Of a DNA stretch of 33,191 nucleotides, positions 1-8,198 are shown one piece after another (within the stretch, counting starts at the first letter, position 1; each line of letters starts with the position of its first letter). Origin of the DNA: an uncultured Acetatifactor sp. (lineage in GTDB: Bacteria > Bacillota > Clostridia > Lachnospirales > Lachnospiraceae); NCBI GenBank assembly GCA_910583845.1, contig CAJUAB010000020.1, forward strand, positions 1 to 33,191, read 5' to 3'. The position numbers and the translations under genes are program-made. Below the pieces are notes generated by a model. The model was not told the origin of the DNA. It was given only the letters and a program-made list of their open reading frames with translations, and made no database searches.

Positions 1-186
1 CAGCGGTTTACTTCCATGCTGGCCGGCCTTCCCATGGGGGAAGCAATCTATAAAGTATGGGGATACAAGAATATGGGACGTGATGACCGCTATGTCCCAC
101 ATTCCTTATCGTTCCAACGACATCTCAATCTTTCACTGTTGCAAAGTTTCAAAAAGGGCTTCCCGATTTCTCGGAAAGCCCCATAA
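1..186 (+). CDS. possible 3' end of an unidentified protein, convergent with tuf
   Basis: Frame 1 is open from the window edge to a TAA at 184-186, giving 61 residues. It contains a segment reading GEAIYKVWGYKNMGR, which loosely resembles the C-terminal part of GNAT acetyltransferases (a GxxIYxxWGY pattern); this is a weak, memory-based resemblance. The reading frame runs through the tuf terminator, so the last nine or so codons would lie in the hairpin, an arrangement sometimes seen between convergent genes. The 5' part lies outside the window, so neither the start nor the domain content can be judged. It may equally be non-coding, since the opposite strand is also open over part of this stretch. 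Confidence 0.3.
   Translation, partial: QRFTSMLAGLPMGEAIYKVWGYKNMGRDDRYVPHSLSFQRHLNLSLLQSFKKGFPISRKAP
151..181 (-). terminator. intrinsic terminator of tuf
   Basis: Read on the minus strand, an 11-bp stem (156-166 paired with 171-181, one G-U pair) closes a 4-nt loop and is followed by five T (151-155). It lies 24 nt beyond the tuf stop codon and ends the str operon. Confidence 0.88.
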
Positions 187-204
187 AATCCAGCTTTTTA
201 CTGA

Positions 205-1392
205 TTACTCAATAATCGTAGCCACACGGCCAGAACCAACAGTCCTGCCACCCTCACGGATAGCAAAGGTCAGGCCCTGCTCCATAGCGATGGGATGAAT
301 CAGCTCGATGGTCATCTCAACGTTATCACCAGGCATGCACATCTCGGTACCGGCAGGCAGTTCGCAAACACCGGTAACATCGGTGGTTCTGAAATAGAAC
401 TGAGGACGATAGTTGTTGAAGAAAGGTGTATGACGGCCACCCTCGTCCTTGGTCAGAACGTATACCTGAGCGGTAAACTTCTTGTGGCAGGTAACGCTGC
501 CGGGTTTAGCCAGAACCTGACCTCTCTCGATCTCGGTTCTCTGAACGCCACGAAGCAGTGCGCCGATGTTATCACCAGCCTGGGCCTCATCCAGCATCTT
601 ACGGAACATCTCGATACCGGTAACAACTGTCTTCTTGGTCTCCTCCTTGATACCAACGATCTCAACTTCATCGTTCAGGTGCAGAGTACCACGCTCCACT
701 CTACCGGTTGCAACAGTACCACGGCCGGTAATGGTGAATACATCCTCTACAGGCATCAGGAAAGGCTTGTCGGTGTCACGCTGAGGATCGGGAATATACT
801 CGTCCACAGTAGACATCAGCTCCATTACCTTGTCGCCCCACTCGCCGTTGGGATCTTCCAGGGCCTTCAGAGCGGAACCCTTGATGATCGGGCAGTCAGT
901 GAAATCATACTCCTCCAGCTGCTCGGTGATCTCCATCTCAACCAGCTCCAGCAGTTCGGGATCGTCAACCATATCACACTTGTTCATGAATACGATGATA
1001 TAAGGTACGCCCACCTGACGGGACAGCAGAATGTGCTCCTTGGTCTGAGCCATAACGCCATCGGTAGCGGCTACCACCAGGATTGCGCCGTCCATCTGCG
1101 CAGCACCGGTGATCATGTTCTTTACATAGTCAGCATGGCCCGGGCAGTCAACGTGTGCATAGTGTCTCTTCTCGGTCTGATACTCAACATGCGCGGTGGA
1201 AATGGTGATACCACGCTCTCTCTCCTCGGGAGCCTTGTCGATGTTCTCGAAATCAACCTTCTCGTTACCGGCAACTCTCTCAGCCAGAACCTTGGTGATG
1301 GCAGCTGTCAAAGTGGTCTTGCCATGGTCAACGTGACCAATGGTACCAATGTTACAATGAGGCTTGTTTCTTTCAAATTTAGCTTTAGCCAT
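205..1392 (-). CDS. tuf: elongation factor Tu
   Basis: EF-Tu is the GTPase that delivers aminoacyl-tRNA to the ribosomal A site. The 395-residue product is of normal length. The P-loop GHVDHGKT is at residues 19-26, followed by DCPGHADY and NKCD, and by the domain 2 signature GRGTVATGR. The ATG at 1392 is chosen because the protein then begins MAKAKFERNKPH as in the family, and AAGGAGG (about 1401-1407) sits at the right distance. An upstream in-frame ATG at 1452 has no ribosome binding site. It is the last gene of rpsL-rpsG-fusA-tuf and has its own promoter in the 140-nt fusA-tuf gap, so it is probably transcribed both with the operon and alone. Confidence 0.98.
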   Translation of the reverse strand: MAKAKFERNKPHCNIGTIGHVDHGKTTLTAAITKVLAERVAGNEKVDFENIDKAPEERERGITISTAHVEYQTEKRHYAHVDCPGHADYVKNMITGAAQMDGAILVVAATDGVMAQTKEHILLSRQVGVPYIIVFMNKCDMVDDPELLELVEMEITEQLEEYDFTDCPIIKGSALKALEDPNGEWGDKVMELMSTVDEYIPDPQRDTDKPFLMPVEDVFTITGRGTVATGRVERGTLHLNDEVEIVGIKEETKKTVVTGIEMFRKMLDEAQAGDNIGALLRGVQRTEIERGQVLAKPGSVTCHKKFTAQVYVLTKDEGGRHTPFFNNYRPQFYFRTTDVTGVCELPAGTEMCMPGDNVEMTIELIHPIAMEQGLTFAIREGGRTVGSGRVATIIE

Positions 1393-1475
1393 TATTGTAC
1401 TCCTCCTTATAAATAAACTGATTTTTGTTTCGCCAAAGCGGACTTGCGCCACCCTGGCGCTTCGAACTCGGCTAT

Positions 1476-1500
1476 CTCTGATTATATTAGATAATCAGAG
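1476..1500. repeat. 10-bp palindrome overlapping the tuf -10 box
   Basis: CTCTGATTAT (1476-1485) and ATAATCAGAG (1491-1500) are perfect inverted repeats around a 5-nt centre. The palindrome covers the tuf -10 hexamer and most of the promoter spacer, a position typical of a repressor operator. It is unlikely to be a fusA terminator because no T-run follows. Confidence 0.6.
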
Positions 1501-1509
1501 GATTTTCAA
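1481..1509 (-). promoter_or_regulatory. sigma-A promoter of tuf
   Basis: On the minus strand TTGAAA (1504-1509) and a perfect TATAAT (1481-1486) are separated by exactly 17 bp. Transcription would start near 1474, giving an 80-nt leader. That leader holds a small perfect hairpin, GCGCCA-ccc-TGGCGC (1446-1460), before the tuf ribosome binding site. Confidence 0.8.
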
Positions 1510-1532
1510 GTTATTTTTCATGAAAATACAAA

Positions 1533-3695
1533 CTATTTTCCTTTTTCTGACAGAACTTTTTCCTGAACATTCTTGGGAACCTGTTCATACTTGTCAAAAA
1601 ACATGGAATAGTTACCGCGGCCCTGGGTCTTGGAACGCAGGTCTGTGGAATATCCGAACATTTCCGCAAGGGGCACAAAAGCGCGTACCATCTTGCCGCC
1701 GCCAATGTCGTCCATACCCTCCACGCGGCCACGGCGGGAATTCAGATCTCCGATTACGTCACCCATATACTCCTCGGGCATGGTCACTTCCACCTTCATA
1801 ATGGGCTCCAGCAGCACGGGGCTTGCCTTCTGCATCGCCTCCTTGAATGCCATGGAACCGGCAATGTGGAACGCCATCTCGGATGAGTCAACCTCATGGT
1901 AGGAGCCGTCATACACATTGGCATGAACGCCCAGCACGGGGAATCCGCCCAGTATACCTGCCTGTGCCGCCTCTTTGATACCGGCACCCACCGCGGGGAT
2001 ATACTCCTTGGGAATGGCACCGCCCACCACAGTGGACTCAAACAGCAGTGTAGGAGGCTCGTTGATCAGAATATTCGCCTTGGGATCAAATTCAAACTTC
2101 TCACAGTTGGCCTCCAAAGGCGAGAACTTAACCTTACAGTGGCCGTACTGTCCACGACCGCCGGACTGTTTCGCATACTTGGAGTCCACTTCCACTTCTT
2201 TGGTAAAGGCCTCCTTGTAAGCAACCTGGGGAGCACCCACGTTGGCTTCCACCTTGAACTCACGAAGCAGTCTGTCGACAATAATCTCCAGATGCAGCTC
2301 GCCCATACCGGCAATAATGGTCTGTCCGGTCTCGGGATTGGTGTGGGCGCGGAAAGTAGGATCTTCCTCCGCCAGTTTTGCCAGCGCCTCGCCCATCTTC
2401 CCCTGGCCTGCCTTGGTCTTGGGCTCGATCGCCAGCTCGATTACGGGCTCGGGGAATTCCATGGACTCCAGAATTACCGGATGCTGCTCGTCACAGATGG
2501 TATCACCGGTGGTAGTGAACTTAAAGCCCACGGCCGCCGCGATATCGCCGGAATATACCTTGTCCAGTTCAGCACGCTTATTGGCATGCATCTGCAGGAT
2601 ACGTCCCACGCGCTCTTTCTTGCCTTTCGTGGCATTCAGCACATAGGAACCGGAGTTCATGGTGCCGGAATACACGCGGAAGAATGCCAGCTTACCCACG
2701 AAGGGGTCCGCCATGATCTTGAACGCCAGAGCGGAGAAAGGCTCCTCGTCAGAAGAATGTCTCTCCACCTCGTTGCCGTCCAGATCCGTTCCCTTGATGG
2801 CAGGGATGTCTGTGGGCGCGGGCATATACTCCAGGACAGCATCCAGGAGTTTCTGCACACCCTTGTTTCGATACGCGGAACCGCAGCATACCGGAATAGC
2901 GGTACACTCACAGGTCGCTTTGCGCAGAACCTTTTTCAGTTCTTCTACTGTGGGCTCCTCGCCCTCCAGAAACTTCATGGTCAGATCATCATCCAGCTCG
3001 CAGATCTTCTCGATCAGCTCGCTGCGGTACAGCTCCGCATCGTCCTTCATATCTCCCAGGTCATCGGTAACTGTGATGCTCTCACCCTTATCGTCATTAT
3101 AGATATATGCCTTCATCTCAAACAGATCGATGATGCCTTTGAACTCGTCTTCCTTGCCGATGGGCAGCTGCAATACGATGGCGTTCTTGCCCAGACGGGT
3201 CTTGATCTGTTCCACTGCGCCGTAAAAATTGGCGCCCAGGATATCCATTTTATTGATGAACGCCATACGGGGTACATTGTAGGTGTCCGCCTGTCTCCAT
3301 ACATTCTCGGACTGAGGCTCCACACCGCCTTTTGCACAGAATACACCGACAGCGCCGTCCAGTACACGCAAGGAACGCTCTACTTCTACAGTAAAGTCAA
3401 CGTGGCCAGGAGTGTCAATGATGTTGATACGATGCTCCAACGCGCCTTCAGCGGGCTTGGTTTCTTTTTCCAGAGTCCAGTGACAGGTCGTAGCTGCTGA
3501 AGTGATGGTGATGCCTCTCTCCTGCTCCTGCTCCATCCAGTCCATGGTGGCAGTGCCTTCATGAGTATCACCGATCTTGTAGTTAACACCAGTATAATAC
3601 AGGATACGCTCGGTCAATGTGGTCTTACCCGCATCAATATGGGCCATGATACCTATATTCCTGGTTCTCTCTAAGGGATATTCTCTTCCAGCCAA
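1533..3695 (-). CDS. fusA: elongation factor G
   Basis: EF-G is the GTPase that drives ribosomal translocation and, with RRF, ribosome recycling. The product is 720 residues, slightly longer than the usual 690-705. The P-loop AHIDAGKT lies at residues 18-25, with switch I ERGITITSA, DTPGHVDF and NKMD following, then the domain IV/V sequence of canonical EF-G. The start is a TTG at 3695: AAGGAGG (3704-3710) lies eight bases upstream and the protein then begins MAGREYPLERTRN as in other EF-Gs. An upstream in-frame ATG at 3764 has no ribosome binding site and would overlap the intergenic leader. It sits in the classical position between rpsG and tuf, so it is the housekeeping copy rather than a FusA2/TetM-type paralogue. 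Confidence 0.97.
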   Translation of the reverse strand: MAGREYPLERTRNIGIMAHIDAGKTTLTERILYYTGVNYKIGDTHEGTATMDWMEQEQERGITITSAATTCHWTLEKETKPAEGALEHRINIIDTPGHVDFTVEVERSLRVLDGAVGVFCAKGGVEPQSENVWRQADTYNVPRMAFINKMDILGANFYGAVEQIKTRLGKNAIVLQLPIGKEDEFKGIIDLFEMKAYIYNDDKGESITVTDDLGDMKDDAELYRSELIEKICELDDDLTMKFLEGEEPTVEELKKVLRKATCECTAIPVCCGSAYRNKGVQKLLDAVLEYMPAPTDIPAIKGTDLDGNEVERHSSDEEPFSALAFKIMADPFVGKLAFFRVYSGTMNSGSYVLNATKGKKERVGRILQMHANKRAELDKVYSGDIAAAVGFKFTTTGDTICDEQHPVILESMEFPEPVIELAIEPKTKAGQGKMGEALAKLAEEDPTFRAHTNPETGQTIIAGMGELHLEIIVDRLLREFKVEANVGAPQVAYKEAFTKEVEVDSKYAKQSGGRGQYGHCKVKFSPLEANCEKFEFDPKANILINEPPTLLFESTVVGGAIPKEYIPAVGAGIKEAAQAGILGGFPVLGVHANVYDGSYHEVDSSEMAFHIAGSMAFKEAMQKASPVLLEPIMKVEVTMPEEYMGDVIGDLNSRRGRVEGMDDIGGGKMVRAFVPLAEMFGYSTDLRSKTQGRGNYSMFFDKYEQVPKNVQEKVLSEKGK

Positions 3696-3793
3696 GATTT
3701 TTTCCTCCTTCTTTATTTTGTAAAGCCACAGCGGCCAGGGCATAATCCCCGCCCTGTCCTGCATCGGAACTGCTCCCGATGCCTATGCTGCTT

Positions 3794-4264
3794 CTAGAAA
3801 CGGTAGTGCGCAAACGCCTTGTTTGCCTCTGCCATCTTGTGTACATCTTCTTTTCTCTTTACCGCGGCGCCTGTATTGTTCGACGCGTCGAGAATTTCGT
3901 TGGCAAGTCTGTCAATCATGGTCTTCTCGCCTCTCTTGCGGGAGTACATAGTCAACCAGCGCAGACCCAGTGCCTGACGTCTGTCAGCTCTCACTTCGAT
4001 GGGCACCTGATAGGTGGCGCCACCGATTCGTCTGGCCTTGACCTCCAGAGAGGGCATGATATTGTTCATGGCCTCCTCAAATACCTCCAGAGCGGGCTTG
4101 CCAGACTTTGCCTCAACCTTCGCAAATGCGCCGTATACAATCTTCTGTGCTACACCCTTCTTACCATCCAGCATAATGTTGTTGATAAGCTTGGTCACCA
4201 CTTTGTTATTGTATAAAGGATCTGCCAATACATCTCTTTTTTGAATATGTCCTTTACGTGGCAC
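3794..4264 (-). CDS. rpsG: 30S ribosomal protein S7
   Basis: S7 is a primary binder of the 3' major domain of 16S rRNA and organises the head of the small subunit near the mRNA exit. The 156-residue product begins MPRKGHIQKRDVL and carries typical S7 blocks (GKKGVAQKIVYGAF, RRIGGATYQVPIEV, ending KAFAHYRF). It matches the family length. It is second in the str operon, 166 nt after rpsL and 98 nt before fusA. In E. coli S7 represses translation through the rpsL-rpsG gap. The gap here holds a small hairpin (about 4399-4415), but no S7 site could be assigned. Confidence 0.97.
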   Translation of the reverse strand: MPRKGHIQKRDVLADPLYNNKVVTKLINNIMLDGKKGVAQKIVYGAFAKVEAKSGKPALEVFEEAMNNIMPSLEVKARRIGGATYQVPIEVRADRRQALGLRWLTMYSRKRGEKTMIDRLANEILDASNNTGAAVKRKEDVHKMAEANKAFAHYRF

Positions 4265-4430
4265 GGTTCTTCCCTCCTTAACATTCTGGTTTCGTTAATT
4301 CATCGGTACTCACATGTGTTTCCCCAAGTGTTCGTGCAGGTATATCTGTAGTCCAGAATTCCAACACTTTTCTTAGTTCCGTTGTTGTGGTCCCTGTGCG
4401 GTGTCAGAAACACCGCTTCTCCCCGGATAC

Positions 4431-4853
4431 TTATTTCTTGGCATCCTTAGGCCTCTTGGCGCCGTACTTGGAACGAGCCTGCCTTCTGTTAGCGACTCCT
4501 GCGGTGTCCAGCGTACCACGGATGATGTGATATCTGGTACCGGGCAGATCCTTGACTCTGCCGCCTCTGATCAGAACAACGCTGTGCTCCTGCAGGTTGT
4601 GGCCCTCTCCGGGAATGTAGCTGGTAACTTCGATTCCGTTGGAGAGACGCACTCTGGCAATCTTTCTGAGAGCGGAGTTAGGCTTCTTGGGAGTTGCAGT
4701 CTTGACAGCGGTACATACGCCTCTCTTCTGAGGGGAGGAAGCATCCGTAGCCTTCTTGTGCAGGGAGTTGTAACCCCTCTGCAACGCGGGAGCGGTGGAC
4801 TTCTTTGCCGATGTCTGACGACCCTTTCTTACTAACTGGTTAAATGTTGGCAT
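4431..4853 (-). CDS. rpsL: 30S ribosomal protein S12
   Basis: S12 sits at the decoding centre and affects translational fidelity. The 140-residue product begins MPTFNQLVRKGRQ and has the N-terminal insertion typical of Gram-positive S12. The two lysines where streptomycin-resistance mutations fall are wild type: the TPKKPNS motif (residues 54-60) and RVKDLPG (Lys101). AAAGAGGTGA precedes the ATG. It is the first gene of rpsL-rpsG-fusA-tuf and is driven by the strong promoter at 4939-4967. Confidence 0.98.
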   Translation of the reverse strand: MPTFNQLVRKGRQTSAKKSTAPALQRGYNSLHKKATDASSPQKRGVCTAVKTATPKKPNSALRKIARVRLSNGIEVTSYIPGEGHNLQEHSVVLIRGGRVKDLPGTRYHIIRGTLDTAGVANRRQARSKYGAKRPKDAKK

Positions 4854-4913
4854 TCTGTTTCACCTCTTTCTGATAATGTAATTTGTGTTGCGCATATTCC
4901 GCCGGTTGCTGAA

Positions 4914-4962
4914 AAAGCATCCGCGCGCATGCTTTATTAGTATAGCCACTCACGGATGCTTT
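4914..4962. repeat. 10-bp inverted repeat centred on the str-operon -10 box
   Basis: AAAGCATCCG (4914-4923) and CGGATGCTTT (4953-4962) are perfect inverted repeats 29 nt apart. One arm lies in the promoter spacer next to the -35 box and the other in the early transcribed region, so the dyad axis falls at the -10 hexamer. This may be an operator or a DNA-looping site, but chance cannot be excluded. Confidence 0.5.
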
Positions 4963-4967
4963 GTCAA
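4939..4967 (-). promoter_or_regulatory. strong sigma-A promoter of the str operon
   Basis: Minus-strand TTGACA (4962-4967), a 17-bp spacer and TATACT (4939-4944) make a near-consensus promoter. An A/T-rich stretch directly upstream (about 4968-5015, with several TTTCAG motifs on the plus strand) could act as an UP element. The predicted start near 4932 leaves an 80-nt leader before rpsL. The str genes therefore do not depend on read-through from rpoC. Confidence 0.88.
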
Positions 4968-5024
4968 CAAATATTTTCAAGTTTTTTCAGTGTTTCAGAA
5001 AATTTTTCAGGATACTTTCAGGAT

Positions 5025-5873
5025 CTACCTTTCCAGAATAACATCGAGATATCTTTTCAGCGCGTCCTGCCATGTCGGCAGTCTCTCAAAGCCGTTCTCC
5101 TCCAGCTTGTCCTTGCTCATGCGGCTGTTGGCCGGACGGTTTGCCCTGGCCCCATACTCCGCGGTGCTCACCGGCTTCACCGTCATGGGAATGCCCGCCT
5201 CCCTGAAAATGGCGCAGGCGAACTCATACCAGGAGCAGATTCCCTCATTGGTGGCATGATAGATTCCGTACTTCTCCGTCTGCACCATATCCACAAGCAG
5301 TCTGGCCAGATCATAAGTATAGGTAGGAGACCCGAACTGATCGTTGACTACCGTGATGGTGTCATGATTCTCGGAGAGCTTTAACATCGTCTTGATAAAG
5401 TTTTTGCCGTTTACGCCAAAAACCCAGGCAATCCGCACGATGAAATACCGCTCAAGCAGTTCCTGCACCGCCAGCTCTCCCTCGTACTTGGTCTGGCCAT
5501 AGACGCTCTGGGGCTCACGCTCGTCCTCCGGCTCCCAGAACCGCTCGCCCTGACCGCTGAACACATAATCTGTGCTGATGTAGATCATTTTGATGTCCAG
5601 CTCCTTACATACCTTTGCTATATTCCGGGTTCCTTCCGCGTTGACCCTTCGGCACAGCTCCTCGTTCTCCTCAGCGGCGTCCACCGCCGTATAGGCCGCG
5701 CAGTGAATCACCGCATCCGGCATTTCCTGTGAGATTGTCCTGCTCACACTGGCGCCGTCGGTGATATCCATCTCCTGGATATCCACTCCCACCGCTTCCA
5801 TTCCTCTTTTTTCCAGTTCGCTTACCACATCATAGCCCAGCTGGCCTTTTACGCCTGTCACCAGAACCTTCAT
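5025..5873 (-). CDS. rfbD: dTDP-4-dehydrorhamnose reductase
   Basis: RfbD/RmlD reduces dTDP-4-keto-L-rhamnose with NAD(P)H, the last step of dTDP-L-rhamnose synthesis for cell-surface polysaccharide. The 282-residue product is of family length. It has the Rossmann motif VTGVKGQLG (residues 5-13), the STDYVFSG block near residue 100 and the YxxxK catalytic pair Tyr125/Lys129. The ATG at 5873 is preferred because AAAGGAGG lies just upstream; an in-frame ATG at 5993 would add 40 residues unlike the family. The gene stands alone, without rfbA, rfbB or rfbC in the window, and ends about 60 bp before the str promoter, with no clear terminator between them. Confidence 0.93.
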   Translation of the reverse strand: MKVLVTGVKGQLGYDVVSELEKRGMEAVGVDIQEMDITDGASVSRTISQEMPDAVIHCAAYTAVDAAEENEELCRRVNAEGTRNIAKVCKELDIKMIYISTDYVFSGQGERFWEPEDEREPQSVYGQTKYEGELAVQELLERYFIVRIAWVFGVNGKNFIKTMLKLSENHDTITVVNDQFGSPTYTYDLARLLVDMVQTEKYGIYHATNEGICSWYEFACAIFREAGIPMTVKPVSTAEYGARANRPANSRMSKDKLEENGFERLPTWQDALKRYLDVILER

Positions 5874-6090
5874 CTCGTCCTCCTTTATAAAGTATCTCCT
5901 TTTCACTCCGGCCGCCACATCGCTCATCCGTGCAGGGCCCATTCCCCGTACCGCCAGAACCGTCTCCTTTAGCTTTTTCAGATTCCGTCTCAAATATACG
6001 GCCTGTCCGGCACCGGCCGCCCGGCATAGGGCATGCCCCGGGACCTGTCATCAAATATACCACAAATCTATAAAAAAAGACAGGGATATC

Positions 6091-6119
6091 TTGAAAAAAG
6101 GTTCACTTTTTTTTATAAT
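6091..6119 (+). promoter_or_regulatory. sigma-A-type promoter of the sigma/pseudopilin operon
   Basis: TTGAAA (6091-6096) and TATAAT (6114-6119) are separated by 17 bp that is rich in A and T. The start near 6126 gives a roughly 105-nt leader. The operon is therefore readable by the housekeeping sigma factor, and no separate autoregulatory ECF promoter could be recognised. Confidence 0.78.
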
Positions 6120-6161
6120 GAGAATTACCCGCAGCTGTAGCCGCGGGCCGTATCCGGGACA

Positions 6162-6201
6162 GCATCCGATTGCCGGGTATGACGCCGGCGAAGTCGGATG
6201 C
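6162..6201 (+). promoter_or_regulatory. leader hairpin before the sigma-factor gene
   Basis: GCATCCGA (6162-6169) pairs with TCGGATGC (6194-6201), and inside it GCCGG (6172-6176) pairs with CCGGC (6185-6189). The stem ends about 12 nt before the AGGGAGGGGG ribosome binding site, so it could influence translation of the sigma factor. No T-run follows, so it is not a terminator. Confidence 0.45.
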
Positions 6202-6230
6202 CGGACTTGAATCAGGGAGGGGGCGTGACC

Positions 6231-6788
6231 ATGCCGGAACCGAATCATCAATATCTGGCCGGGCTCGTTCTCCGTTTGAAACGGCGCGACATGGAGGCCT
6301 TTGCCGAGTTATACGCTCTTACTTATAATAAGGTATACAGTTATGCCAGACATTACTTAAGGGACGAATATCTGGCCCAGGATGCCGCGCAGGAAATCTA
6401 TGTCTCCGCATTCCGCCATATTGATAAGCTCAGCGACCCAGCCCTTTTTATCGCCTGGCTGAATCGCATTTCTTTTCACATGTGCTGTGATATCCGGCAA
6501 AAGCAGTACGGTCATCAGGATTTCTCAGACCCGGAATTGCTGAAACTTGTGCAGGATGAGCGTCCTTACTCCGACCCGGAGGCTATGGCCCTGCATCTGG
6601 ATGAAATTGCCAGGCTCCGGCAGGCCATGGACGAGCTGCCCTTTCATGAGCGGGCCGTCCTGGTCATGCGATATTATAACGGCATGAAGTTGGACGCGAT
6701 CGCCGGCTCCATGAAGTTGAGCCGCAGCACCATAAAACGTTATATTGCCTCCGGCAAAGAGCGTCTGGCCCGGAAGCTGAAAGAGTAA
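6231..6788 (+). CDS. RNA polymerase sigma factor, sigma-70 family (ECF-like)
   Basis: A 185-residue alternative sigma factor with the two domains of ECF sigmas. Region 2 (about residues 17-85) includes AFAELYALTYNKVYSYARHY and a DAAQEIYVSAF helix. Region 4 (about 130-183) is a helix-turn-helix with ELPFHERAVLVMRYYNGMKL and LSRSTIKRYIASGKERL. The ATG at 6231 is chosen because AGGGAGGGGG lies eight to nine bases upstream; an in-frame ATG at 6198 lacks a site. It is the first gene of a plus-strand operon leading into a lipoprotein and pseudopilin-like genes, and probably regulates them or a wider regulon. No anti-sigma factor with a zinc-binding or TM domain follows. Which promoters it reads is unknown. 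Confidence 0.9.
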   Translation: MPEPNHQYLAGLVLRLKRRDMEAFAELYALTYNKVYSYARHYLRDEYLAQDAAQEIYVSAFRHIDKLSDPALFIAWLNRISFHMCCDIRQKQYGHQDFSDPELLKLVQDERPYSDPEAMALHLDEIARLRQAMDELPFHERAVLVMRYYNGMKLDAIAGSMKLSRSTIKRYIASGKERLARKLKE

Positions 6789-6862
6789 CCGGGAGATTCC
6801 GGCTGATGTGTTACCGCTGCTCCATCCGATTGCCCTCACAGGAAAGGTTTATTTTCCCAGGT

Positions 6863-8149
6863 ATGAAAAAAAGAGCATTATTACAGCTAATTTCATATAG
6901 TATGTGTATTCCACTGCTCACCGGCTGCGGAGATGCCACTTCCATCTCCGTCCCCTCCGCCGGGCAGCCGCCCGAAGAACAATCCGGCATCATGGGAGCC
7001 TTGCAGATCGGCGCCACCAGTTCTCCGGAGGCATTCGGCTCTCCGGCCTCCGGTGACTCCACGGAGAATCCCGGTTCCACGGCCTCCGGTGACTCCACGG
7101 AGAATCCCGGCTCCACGGCCTCCGGTGACTCCACGGAGAATCCCGGCTCCACGGCCTCCGATGACTCCACGGAGCATCCCGGCTCCACGGCCTCCGATGA
7201 CTCCACGGAGAATCCCGGCTCCACGGCCTCCGACAGCTCACCGGAGAGTCCTGCCCGGACAGCGGTTCCTGCGGATACCCCTGCGCCCACAGCGGCCCCG
7301 ACTGCCACTCCCTTCGTGCCCCTCAGAGATAATACGCCCTATTGCCCTGTTCCTTCGGCCCCCGGCACAGTGACTTACGGCAACGATGTGACCACCATTG
7401 ACGCATCCAATCTGGAGCAGGGATACATCATGGCCAATTACACGGGCAGCTGTTCCAAGGTAAAATTGCAGATCATCGGGCCCGACTCCCACACCTGCAA
7501 CTACAATCTGAACACATCGCAGTTTCAGGCCATCCCCCTGACGGCGGGGGACGGCAGCTACACCGTCACGGTCAATGAAAATATACAGGGGAAAGAGTAC
7601 AGCGTCAGCTACGAGGTAAATCTGGATGTCTCCCTGTCCGATCCCTTCAGCCCTTATCTGGCCCCCAGTACTTATGTGAACTATGACGCGGACACCCACG
7701 CGGTGGAACTGGCGGCGCAGTTATGCGAGGCCGCTTCCTCCGACCTGGAATGTGTGTCCGCCGTCTACAACTACATTATTGAAAACATCGAATATGACTA
7801 CGATAAGGCCGGGCAGATCACCAGCGGCGCCTTGTCCGGCTATATAGCCGATATTGATGCCACGCTGGACAGCGGCAAGGGTATATGTCTGGACTATGCC
7901 GCCCTGATGGCCTGTATGCTGCGCACCCAGCATATTCCCACCCGCCTGGAAGTCGGTTATGCCTCCCTGGCCTATCACGCCTGGGTCAGTGTCTATCTCA
8001 CAGACGTGGGATGGGTCAACGGCATCGTGGAATTTGACGGCTCCAGCTGGAATCTGATGGACCCCACCTACGCCGCCAGCAACAGTGAGGAAGATGTCCG
8101 GGAATTTATCGGGGACGGGACCAACTATACTGTGAGATATATCTATTAA
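6863..8149 (+). CDS. lipoprotein with tandem Ser/Thr-rich repeats and a transglutaminase-like domain
   Basis: A 428-residue predicted lipoprotein. A basic start (MKKR), a hydrophobic stretch and the lipobox LTGC place the lipidated Cys at residue 22. A low-complexity stalk follows, with about six 12-residue repeats of the type GDSTENPGSTAS, then a Thr/Pro/Ala linker. After a middle region that may be Ig-like, the C-terminal part is a transglutaminase/protease-like core with Cys342 (GKGICLDYAALMACML), His372 (YHAWVSVYL) and Asp400 (WNLMDPTYA), the expected triad. The substrate is unknown; the fold includes cross-linking enzymes, peptidases and inactive forms. The start at 6863 fits the signal peptide; an ATG at 6806 has a better-spaced GGGAG but would add 19 residues. 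It follows the sigma gene by 74 nt and is probably co-transcribed. Confidence 0.88.
   Translation: MKKRALLQLISYSMCIPLLTGCGDATSISVPSAGQPPEEQSGIMGALQIGATSSPEAFGSPASGDSTENPGSTASGDSTENPGSTASGDSTENPGSTASDDSTEHPGSTASDDSTENPGSTASDSSPESPARTAVPADTPAPTAAPTATPFVPLRDNTPYCPVPSAPGTVTYGNDVTTIDASNLEQGYIMANYTGSCSKVKLQIIGPDSHTCNYNLNTSQFQAIPLTAGDGSYTVTVNENIQGKEYSVSYEVNLDVSLSDPFSPYLAPSTYVNYDADTHAVELAAQLCEAASSDLECVSAVYNYIIENIEYDYDKAGQITSGALSGYIADIDATLDSGKGICLDYAALMACMLRTQHIPTRLEVGYASLAYHAWVSVYLTDVGWVNGIVEFDGSSWNLMDPTYAASNSEEDVREFIGDGTNYTVRYIY
7045..7260 (+). repeat. 36-bp in-frame tandem repeat, about six units
   Basis: Five close copies of a 36-bp unit start at 7045, 7081, 7117, 7153 and 7189, with a degenerate sixth at 7225. 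Each codes for 12 residues (SGDSTENPGSTA-like). Differences are single-base changes (GGT/GAT, AAT/CAT). The near-identity at DNA level suggests recent expansion and possible length variation between strains of the stalk that displays the transglutaminase domain. Confidence 0.92.
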
Positions 8150-8198
8150 GGGAACTGATACCGGGAACCACGCGGAGTATAAAATAAGGAGAATGCAT

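Larger units (their letters stand above)
5874..6230. other. divergent intergenic region between rfbD and the sigma-factor operon
   Basis: The rfbD half has no convincing promoter; the best minus-strand candidate is a TATATT near 6055 with a poor -35. The sigma-operon half has a strong plus-strand promoter (6091-6119) and a structured leader. No further coding potential was seen. Confidence 0.6.

Noticed and set aside
295..1416. Long plus-strand open frame opposite tuf (373 residues), and similar ones opposite fusA (1896-3500), rpoC (12166-14199), rpoB (15850-17865) and valS (29846-31765, minus)
   Set aside because: They lie antisense to firmly identified conserved genes, show no family features and are the usual by-products of biased codon use.
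6863..8149. Anti-sigma factor as the partner of the sigma factor
   Set aside because: The next gene is a lipoprotein with a transglutaminase-like domain; no zinc-anti-sigma motif or cytoplasmic domain is visible.
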